Shown here: positions 7,189 to 13,253 of the stretch, in pieces | How positions within the stretch are numbered: the first letter of the stretch is position 1 | How the letters are laid out: every line of letters begins with the position of its first letter | DNA from: CAYMRB01 sp964392615 | GTDB taxonomy: Bacteria; Planctomycetota; UBA8108 | Direction of reading: 5' to 3' | NCBI GenBank assembly: GCA_964392615.1 | Contig: CAYMRB010000245.1 | Location: 1-15,152, forward strand | Length of the DNA: 15,152 nucleotides | The notes under the pieces: generated by a model | What the model saw: the letters and a program-made list of their open reading frames with translations, nothing else | The model's database searches: none | Told to the model about the DNA's origin: nothing | Translations under genes and position numbers: made by a program

Positions 7189-8456
7189 TGGGCAAGCTCC
7201 TCGACATCGTGCTGCTCGCCGTTCACAGCCTCCGAGTGCACATCGTTCGCTCCATCCTGACGATGATCGGGATCATCTTCGGGGTGTGCAGCGTCAGCAT
7301 CATGCTCGCGATCAACGCGGGCGCCGGAAAGCAATCGGCTGACCTGTTGCGCGAGCTGGGGAGCAACAGCATCATCTTCAGCTCCATCAAACCGTCCGCG
7401 GGCAGCAGCAGCAGCTCGTCGAAGGGCTTCTCGCTGTATCAGTACGGCATCAAGCACACGACGGTCGCTTGCCTGGTCAACAACATCCGGGGCATCGACT
7501 GCTACACGATCATCCACATCGGAAAGCAGTTCTATTACGCGCGTGAGGACAACCAGCGCACCGCGACCGTGTTCGGCGTCGAGCCGAAGTACGCCGAGGT
7601 TGCCAACCCGAAGATGATTCAGGGCCGGTTCATCTCGGAGATCGATCTGCGAGAGCGCAACCCGTACTGCGTCATCACCTCGACTCTGGCGCGCGATGCG
7701 TTCGGCTGCGAGCACGTCCTCGGCAAGGTGATCCGGCTGATGGATCGGCCGTTCAAGGTCGTCGGCGTGATGCAGCGTCTCCCAAAGACTCTCGAAGACA
7801 TGAATGTCAGCGACAGCGACATTCCCATCTTCATCCCGCGAACGACGGAAGAGGCGATGTTCAGCAAGATGAACGTCATGTCCTCGCAGGGGAACACGGT
7901 CTCGGAGAAGGTCGAGGTCAGCCAGCTGATCATCAGAATGAAGGACGAGCAGGCAGTGATCGACGCCGCGCCGATCGCGCGCCGAATCATCGACAAGCAG
8001 CATCCGAAGCGGGACTGCGCGATCAAGATCCCGATGGAGTTGATCGAGAAGCGCGCGGCTCAGAGGCGACTGTGGGACCTGCTGTCGTTCGTCATCGCGT
8101 CGGTGTCGCTGGTGGTCGGTGGCATCGGCATCATGAACATCATGCTGGCGAGCGTGACCGAGCGTACGAAGGAGATCGGCGTTCGACGGGCGATCGGCGC
8201 GAAGAAGCGCGACATCATCACGCAGTTCTTGATCGAGGCGGTCACGATGACCACCGCGGGGGGGGTGATCGGAGTCGCCCTGGGCTATTTCACGCCACCG
8301 TACGTGGGGCGCTATCTCAACATCGTGCCCATCGTCTCCGTGACCATGCTGATTCTCCCCTTCTTCATGGCGATCGGCGTCGGCCTCATCAGCGGCTTGT
8401 ATCCCGCGATTCGCGCAGCCGGGCTCGATCCGATCGAGGCGTTGCGTCATGAGTAG
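7188..8456 (+). CDS. ABC transporter permease, MacB/FtsX family
   Basis: A 422-residue inner-membrane permease working as a dimer with the ATPase encoded just upstream. The GTG start at 7188 overlaps the ATPase stop by one base and follows the purine-rich GGCAGGGGGGAGG. Topology is classic MacB/FtsX: an amphipathic N-terminal helix, TM1 (~22-43), a large periplasmic domain (~44-295), then TM2 (~299-322), TM3 (~349-368) and TM4 (~382-405). The diagnostic GGIGIMNIMLASVTERTKEI / GVRRAIGAKKRD stretch (311-342) and the terminal LYPAIRAAGLDPIEALRHE are intact. The periplasmic domain carries an unusual Ser run (73-78, partly encoded by AGC x4) and five cysteines (95, 105, 161, 174, 277), more than I would expect in this domain. 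It overlaps adaptor 2 by 8 nt. The substrate cannot be deduced: MacB relatives move macrolides, peptides, lipoproteins or siderophores. Confidence 0.93.
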   Translation: MGKLLDIVLLAVHSLRVHIVRSILTMIGIIFGVCSVSIMLAINAGAGKQSADLLRELGSNSIIFSSIKPSAGSSSSSSKGFSLYQYGIKHTTVACLVNNIRGIDCYTIIHIGKQFYYAREDNQRTATVFGVEPKYAEVANPKMIQGRFISEIDLRERNPYCVITSTLARDAFGCEHVLGKVIRLMDRPFKVVGVMQRLPKTLEDMNVSDSDIPIFIPRTTEEAMFSKMNVMSSQGNTVSEKVEVSQLIIRMKDEQAVIDAAPIARRIIDKQHPKRDCAIKIPMELIEKRAAQRRLWDLLSFVIASVSLVVGGIGIMNIMLASVTERTKEIGVRRAIGAKKRDIITQFLIEAVTMTTAGGVIGVALGYFTPPYVGRYLNIVPIVSVTMLILPFFMAIGVGLISGLYPAIRAAGLDPIEALRHE

Positions 8457-10275
8457 GCTGCGACGCGTCATTCTGCTCATCGGCGCGGGAGTCGCTGTTG
8501 TTTCGATGGACAGCGGTTGCTCGAGAGATTCGCGCGACAAGGACGTGTCGTCCAGGGCCACCGTCCGGGCGGAGATAGGCTCTCTGAGCATCGCCGTGAC
8601 GAATCCATGCACGGTGGAGGCCGACAAGAAGGTCAACGTCCTCAGCGAGCTGAAGTACTGGGCCAGCATCGTTGCGGTCAAGGAGGAGGGAGCTCTTGTC
8701 AAGGCGGGCGACGTCATCATCGAGTACGAGTGCAAGGCGCTGACGGATCAGATCGAGAGTCGGGAGCTGCGATTGGACTCGGCGAAGCTCGGCTTGGAGC
8801 AGGCGCGAAAGCAGAAGACGATCGCGGAGAAGCAGTCGGAGGTAGACCTGCTGAAGGCCGAGAACAATCTGCTGAACGCGACGGAGAACCTGACCATCTA
8901 CGAGAAGATCTCCAAGAGCGAGCTCGCGGTCGCCCGCGACAAGGTGGCTCGGGCCAAGGAAGCGCTGACGCGATACGTCGAGGAGGGAGGCGCCTGGGAG
9001 AACAACCTGAAGGACGCCGGCACGGCGATCCGGATGGCGCAGAAGAGCTTGGACATCGAGCGGGCGAAGCTCGAATTCAAGATTCGGGTCAATGAGGATC
9101 CGACACTCGAGAGCCCCTATAGCGAGACGGAGATCGAGGGGCATGCCATGCTGGTCCAGACGCTGGAGAACGCTCTTCAGAAGACGAGGAGAGACAAGGA
9201 GCTGCTCGTCCAGTACGACGGGCCCAACATGAAGCGGCAGCTCGAAGAGGCCGTCGAGCAGGCCGAGACCGACCTCGACCTGATGCTGGAGTTCACCGTG
9301 CCTCAGACGTTCCGCTCTCTGCGGGCCGATGTGGACGAGGCCGAGCTAGGGCTCGACAAGGCCAAGGCCGAGCAGATATCGACCCGCGAGCTCAAGGAGT
9401 TCGCGGTCAAGGGAAAGGAAGCGATCGTCGAGAAGATGGAGAGGATGATGGCGGAGCTCATGGAGGAGAAGGGGAAGCTCCAGTTCAGAGCTCAGTCCGA
9501 CGGGATCATCCTGTACCGACCGGGCTGGCGCCCCGGCGGCACGCGACCGATCGAGCCGAAGCCCGGTGAGTGGCTGTATCCGAAGGCGAAGCTCATGGAG
9601 ATCCCGGACATGACGACGCTCATGGTCCAGACGGAGCTCCTCGATTCGCTGAACATCCACTTGGCCCGTGGTGGCAAGGTCGGCGGAGGGACGAAGGCGA
9701 CCTTCACGTTGGATGCGATTCCGGGCCGGCAGTTCCGAGGGCATGTCCTCGAAGCCGTACCGAACCAGCAGGTGCTGGACAAGCTCGCGGGCAGGGAAAC
9801 CGACGAGAGCCGAGACCGCACGGGCGAGGCAGCTGCGAGCGCAACCGTAGCGAGCGAAAGCGACGGCGCGCCGAGCCGCATCTTCAGAGGCAACGTGCTG
9901 AAGACCTCGCCGTTGCCGAAGGACACCGGCACACACTTCATGAAGTCCGGCGTGAGCGCGTACGATGTGTTCATCGAGGTGGATTGGGAGTCCGAGGGCT
10001 TGGTGCCGGGCGATGACTTGAAGCCGGGCATGAGCGGCAAGGTGACGCTGTCGCTCGTGAACGTCGAGAACACCCTGACCGTCCCGGTCGTGTCGGTGTA
10101 CAACCGCGACGACAGCGACTACTGCCGGCGAGTCATCGACGGTAGGGTTGTCGAGCAGAAGATTGCCGTCGGCTTGAGAAACGAGAGCCGCGTCCAGGTT
10201 CTGGAAGGCCTGGAGGAGGGGGACGAGATCCTGCTGGTGGGCGACAAGGACAGCGACGCGAACCCGGCCGAGTAG
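8449..10275 (+). CDS. Membrane-fusion periplasmic adaptor 2, paralog of adaptor 1, with 50-residue beta-barrel insertion
   Basis: A 608-residue adaptor and last gene of the operon. The ATG lies in ATGAGTAG, overlapping the permease stop by 8 nt, exactly as adaptor 1 does with the channel gene. The signal or anchor segment is 1-24, ending in DSGC (a poor lipobox, so lipidation is uncertain). The lipoyl half is ~45-98 (EYECK). The coiled-coil hairpin (~99-346) has its turn at DPTLESPY (217-224). The second lipoyl half is RAQSDGIILYR...MEIPDMTT (~347-390), the beta-barrel ~391-545 and the membrane-proximal domain ~546-600 (LEGLEEGDEILL). Hairpin and turn align with adaptor 1 without gaps (constant offset of one residue). 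The barrel differs: R-Q-F-R-G-H-V-L (427-434) recurs as R-I-F-R-G-N-V-L (477-484), separated by a polar, probably disordered stretch. Two adaptors for one pump recall TriA/TriB of the Pseudomonas TriABC RND pump, so a mixed adaptor ring is plausible but unproven. Confidence 0.88.
   Translation: MSRLRRVILLIGAGVAVVSMDSGCSRDSRDKDVSSRATVRAEIGSLSIAVTNPCTVEADKKVNVLSELKYWASIVAVKEEGALVKAGDVIIEYECKALTDQIESRELRLDSAKLGLEQARKQKTIAEKQSEVDLLKAENNLLNATENLTIYEKISKSELAVARDKVARAKEALTRYVEEGGAWENNLKDAGTAIRMAQKSLDIERAKLEFKIRVNEDPTLESPYSETEIEGHAMLVQTLENALQKTRRDKELLVQYDGPNMKRQLEEAVEQAETDLDLMLEFTVPQTFRSLRADVDEAELGLDKAKAEQISTRELKEFAVKGKEAIVEKMERMMAELMEEKGKLQFRAQSDGIILYRPGWRPGGTRPIEPKPGEWLYPKAKLMEIPDMTTLMVQTELLDSLNIHLARGGKVGGGTKATFTLDAIPGRQFRGHVLEAVPNQQVLDKLAGRETDESRDRTGEAAASATVASESDGAPSRIFRGNVLKTSPLPKDTGTHFMKSGVSAYDVFIEVDWESEGLVPGDDLKPGMSGKVTLSLVNVENTLTVPVVSVYNRDDSDYCRRVIDGRVVEQKIAVGLRNESRVQVLEGLEEGDEILLVGDKDSDANPAE
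9727..9900 (+). repeat. Duplicated beta-strand motif bounding a 50-residue insertion inside adaptor 2
   Basis: Codons 427-434 and 477-484 of adaptor 2 both encode R-x-F-R-G-x-V-L, exactly 50 codons apart. Adaptor 1 has this element only once (427-434), and its following LPKINGQPWMETG matches adaptor 2 after the second copy (LPKDTGTHFMKSG, 489-501). The two DNA copies (9727 and 9877) differ at most third positions, so any duplication is old. The spacer is rich in Ala, Ser, Glu, Asp and Arg and looks unstructured. Confidence 0.65.
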
Positions 10276-10291
10276 GGCGGGCTCGCGTCGC
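10253..10291. terminator. GC-rich hairpin spanning the operon's last stop codon, candidate bidirectional terminator
   Basis: GCGACGCGA (10253-10261) pairs perfectly with TCGCGTCGC (10283-10291). Inside, after one A-C mismatch, CCCG (10263-10266) pairs with CGGG (10278-10281), and after bulged G10267, CC pairs with GG. The loop GAGTAG contains the adaptor 2 stop codon. It sits between convergent genes whose stops are only 25 bp apart and would form in both transcripts. Neither side has a T-tract, so intrinsic termination is uncertain. Confidence 0.55.
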
Positions 10292-10300
10292 CGCAGCGAA

Positions 10301-12976
10301 CTACGGGCACTGCTCCTCTTCGCAGCCGATCGCGAGGTCGCTCTCGAGCTCGCTCAGGTCACACGCGGGGAACGGCTCCGGAATCGCCGGGCCGCCGAGG
10401 AAGTTGTAGTTGAGCGTGTAGATCGCGTCGCCGACCTGACCGGTCACGCGGCCGTCGGCGTTCGAGTCGCACGCGGCGAGGCACGTCGGCACCGGCCCGC
10501 CAGTGAAGTTGTAGTTGAGCACGTACACCGCGTCGCCGACCTGGCCGATGACGTTGCCGTCGCCGTTGCAGTCGCCGCGCAGGAACCGCAGCCCGGGTCT
10601 CACTTCCGATTCGTTGAGCTGGAAGTTGTCGTACGCGACCTGCTGGCCGTTGTGGTACGTCCAGAAGCCGATGTGGCCACCGCGGTAGGTCGGATCGACG
10701 ACATCGAAGATCACGACGTCGTCGACGGAGAGCACGATCCGATCGTCGTCGATCTCGAGCACCCACTCGGTACCGAGCTCGAAGTTGGCCAGAGTCGGCG
10801 GTGCGACCTCCGAGGCGACGCCGTTATCCCAGCGTTGGAATCGATAGCCCCCGTCGGCCGCCCGATCGAGCCAATCGATCGCGTATCCGCTATTGCCATC
10901 GAATCGCCGCAGCGTGTTCTGACCGAAGAAGAACACACCCGCGTGGCGGCCGATGCCGTCTCCGGGCTGGGCGAGGAACTCCATGTCGAACTCGATCCGG
11001 TACACGCCACCGAACGCGATCGGCTCGTCCCCGGCCCAGATCCACGACTCCGGTGCCGCGAAGGTCTCGACGTAGAGCGTCTCCTCCTGAACGCGCCAAT
11101 CGCCCGACGTGATCGTCCAATCGCCGAGGTCGCCGTCATCGCGGTCGAACTCGTCGCGGTAGAACATGACCTCCTCGAGCACCGAGACCGTGCTCGTGCT
11201 GGTGCTCGTGTTGCCCGCCGAGTCCTCGACCTCGAGCGTGACCACATACGTCCCGGCGAATTCGTAGGTGTGCGCCACCTGCGGCTCGGTCTCTTCCGTC
11301 GCGTCGCCGTCGCCGAAGTCCCAGCGGTACGCGACGATGTCGTTCGTCGCCGTGCTGCACGACGCGTCGAAGGTCGTAGGGAGCCCCGAGACCGGGCTCG
11401 ACGAGACCTCCATGCACGCGGCGATCTCGATCGGCACGGTCGTGATTTCGAGCTCGTCGACGGCGACCTCTGTCGTGTTCTGGAAGGTCCAGACGGCGAA
11501 GAGGCCATCGCGATACGTGCGATCGGCTACCTCGATAATCGGCACATCGTCGTCCTCGGCGAAGACGCGGATCATCTCGTCATCGGTCCGAATCGTCCAG
11601 CTCAGCGGCGGGTCGATCAGGTCGGCGCCGCCCGTCGCGATCATCGTGTGTGCGGGCCCCGCTTGACCCGGGCGCGGATCGACGCGGATGAGCCGGAACC
11701 CGTGGTCGGAAGCGCGATCGATCCAGTCCATCGTGTAGCCGCCCATGGTCGGCGAGTAGCGCTGCGTCGGCTCCGACGCGAAAAACATGATGCCGCCATG
11801 GCGGCCGACGCCATCGGGGACCACCTGGGTGAGCTCGAGTTCGACGCGGATCTCAACATCGCCGGCAAAACGGAAGTTCGGCTCGCCGGCCCAGATCCAG
11901 GGGGCGTTGAAGTTGCTGCCGGTCGTGCCAGTATTCAGCAGCCGCTCGTCTTCGAGGCGCCAGTCGCCCTGGTGCGGGACCCACCCGGTGGGCGGTCCAT
12001 CCTCGCGGTCGAACTCGTCGAGGAAGTTGTCGGTCGTCTCGAAGACGTCGACCGCCAGCGTCATCTCAGCCGTCACGCCGTTGACGTCCTCGACCTCGAG
12101 CGTGACGACGTAATTGTCGGCGAACAGGTACTCGTGCGAGATCGTCTCGCCGGTGCCGGCCTCGCCGTCGCCGAAGTCCCAACGGTAGGCGGCGATCCCG
12201 TCGACGGCCGTCGTGCACGTCGCGTCGAAGTCGACCGTCAGAGGGGCCGGACCGCTCGTCGGGTTGGCGGTCGCGCACGGGCGAATCAGGATCGGATCGT
12301 GCTCGATGGTGATCTGATCGATGATGATCTGCGTGTTGTTCTGGTACGCCCAGACGCCGAAGTGGCCCTCGCGGTAGGTCCCGTCGAGCACGTCGACGTC
12401 GAAGACCGGAACGTCGTCGCCGTAGATGTTGATCGTCTCGTCCTCGAGCTCGATGCGCCATGTGGTAGGCGGTTCGGCGAAGGCCGGGGTCCCTTCGATG
12501 AGCACGGTCGGGGTGCCGCCGTCGATGCGACGCAGCCGGAACCCGTGGTCGGTGTCGCGGTCGATCCAGTCGAGGAGGTAGCCGCTCATCGCGGCATCGC
12601 CGCGGTGCGTCGTTGCCGACGCGCAGAACAGGACGCCACCGTGACGGCCGATCGGCAGCGATGGCGTGCCTCCGAACTCGAGATCGATCGTCGCGACGAG
12701 CTCGCGTCCGAACCAGATCGGTGCGTCGCCGGCCCAAATCCACGGCTCGGGCGCACCGGAGGGCGTGTTCTGCAGCGCTCCATCGAAGATGCTCCACTCG
12801 CCTTGCGCGACGGTCCAGCCGACCGGCGGCCCATCGTCGGAGAACTCGTCCTCGAAGACGGCCTGCGCCGCGATCGACGTCGGTGTCAGCAGCGCCAGAA
12901 CGACGACACAGAGAGAGACGGCTCGAACGGCACCTGTGGACGCGACAAGAGCGAACGATGAGCGGTGTGATGCCAT
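10301..12976 (-). CDS. Secreted LamG-like/PKD repeat protein with variant dockerin-like tail
   Basis: An 891-residue extracellular protein. The ATG at 12976 (minus strand) has AGGGAG about 9 nt upstream and gives a Sec signal peptide: hydrophobic core 17-36, likely cleavage after AQA39. Three concanavalin/LamG-like units follow (~41-232, ~317-519, ~607-792). Each opens with E/DEF..(D)DG..W, then WIWAG, GRH(G/A)G, a DW(I/L)DR stretch and TYR(E/D/G)G..(G/A)(V/F)W. Two PKD domains (~233-312 and ~520-599) lie between them, each with AYRWDFGDG and a conserved Cys pair (234/254 and 521/540). The C-terminal tail (~797-880) starts FLRGD and has two loops, DCNGDGNVIGQVGD and DSNADGRVTGQVGD, each followed by ...LNYNF.GG. 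These are dockerin-like but with a two-residue enlargement. Such units usually bind carbohydrate or proteins; no catalytic domain is visible. It converges on the exporter operon and is divergent from the related gene at 13254. Confidence 0.85.
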   Translation of the reverse strand: MASHRSSFALVASTGAVRAVSLCVVVLALLTPTSIAAQAVFEDEFSDDGPPVGWTVAQGEWSIFDGALQNTPSGAPEPWIWAGDAPIWFGRELVATIDLEFGGTPSLPIGRHGGVLFCASATTHRGDAAMSGYLLDWIDRDTDHGFRLRRIDGGTPTVLIEGTPAFAEPPTTWRIELEDETINIYGDDVPVFDVDVLDGTYREGHFGVWAYQNNTQIIIDQITIEHDPILIRPCATANPTSGPAPLTVDFDATCTTAVDGIAAYRWDFGDGEAGTGETISHEYLFADNYVVTLEVEDVNGVTAEMTLAVDVFETTDNFLDEFDREDGPPTGWVPHQGDWRLEDERLLNTGTTGSNFNAPWIWAGEPNFRFAGDVEIRVELELTQVVPDGVGRHGGIMFFASEPTQRYSPTMGGYTMDWIDRASDHGFRLIRVDPRPGQAGPAHTMIATGGADLIDPPLSWTIRTDDEMIRVFAEDDDVPIIEVADRTYRDGLFAVWTFQNTTEVAVDELEITTVPIEIAACMEVSSSPVSGLPTTFDASCSTATNDIVAYRWDFGDGDATEETEPQVAHTYEFAGTYVVTLEVEDSAGNTSTSTSTVSVLEEVMFYRDEFDRDDGDLGDWTITSGDWRVQEETLYVETFAAPESWIWAGDEPIAFGGVYRIEFDMEFLAQPGDGIGRHAGVFFFGQNTLRRFDGNSGYAIDWLDRAADGGYRFQRWDNGVASEVAPPTLANFELGTEWVLEIDDDRIVLSVDDVVIFDVVDPTYRGGHIGFWTYHNGQQVAYDNFQLNESEVRPGLRFLRGDCNGDGNVIGQVGDAVYVLNYNFTGGPVPTCLAACDSNADGRVTGQVGDAIYTLNYNFLGGPAIPEPFPACDLSELESDLAIGCEEEQCP

Positions 12977-13253
12977 GGCTATAGCTCCCTATTCTCCCGC
13001 TGATTCGAAGTGTCGACGCGACGGACGATAGCCTTCTCGCGCGCGAGGCCCTTTCTCGACCGCACCTACTGTATCGCCGGGGCTCGGGCGCAGGCAAATG
13101 CAATCGGCGACGCCCGAATCGCGGACGCGGCGACTACACGCTGTTCTCGACACGACGGGAGAGGATAGAATCAACGGCGTTGCGGCTGACGCTTCTCGCG
13201 GGCCGCAGGGTCTGTTTCGGTCGCGCATGCAACTCTCTGGAGGGCATCCCGCT
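12977..13253. promoter_or_regulatory. Divergent intergenic region between two LamG-like repeat genes
   Basis: These 277 bp must carry the start signals for both secreted-protein genes. Clear elements are the ribosome sites: AGGGAG on the minus strand just above 12976, and GGAGGG at 13239-13244, 9 nt before the plus-strand ATG. A 12-bp perfect palindrome, CTCGCGCGCGAG, lies at 13036-13047 and might be an operator, or chance in GC-rich DNA. TAGAAT at 13166-13171 is the best plus-strand -10 candidate, but its -35 region (TTCTCG) is poor. No shared regulator site can be named. Confidence 0.4.

Noticed and set aside
7404..7415. AGC tandem repeat as a phase-variation switch
   Set aside because: Only four trinucleotide units within a coding frame; copy changes would not shift the frame.
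4861..8735. Long minus-strand frames (4861-7167, 6819-8735) opposite the adaptor, ATPase and permease genes
   Set aside because: They lie antisense to strongly supported transporter genes. The Leu/Asp/His/Arg-rich composition is a complement artefact of Glu/Lys/Gln-rich coiled coils and Ile/Val-rich membrane segments.
10652..12961. A 769-codon open frame on the plus strand opposite the LamG/PKD gene
   Set aside because: It is antisense to a gene with clear domains, signal peptide and ribosome site. Its product is Arg/Asp/Val-rich with no domain, the usual result of GC-biased codon use on the other strand.
13036..13047. CTCGCGCGCGAG palindrome as a regulator operator
   Set aside because: A 12-bp self-complementary G/C string is easily expected by chance in this base composition; it is listed only as part of the intergenic description.
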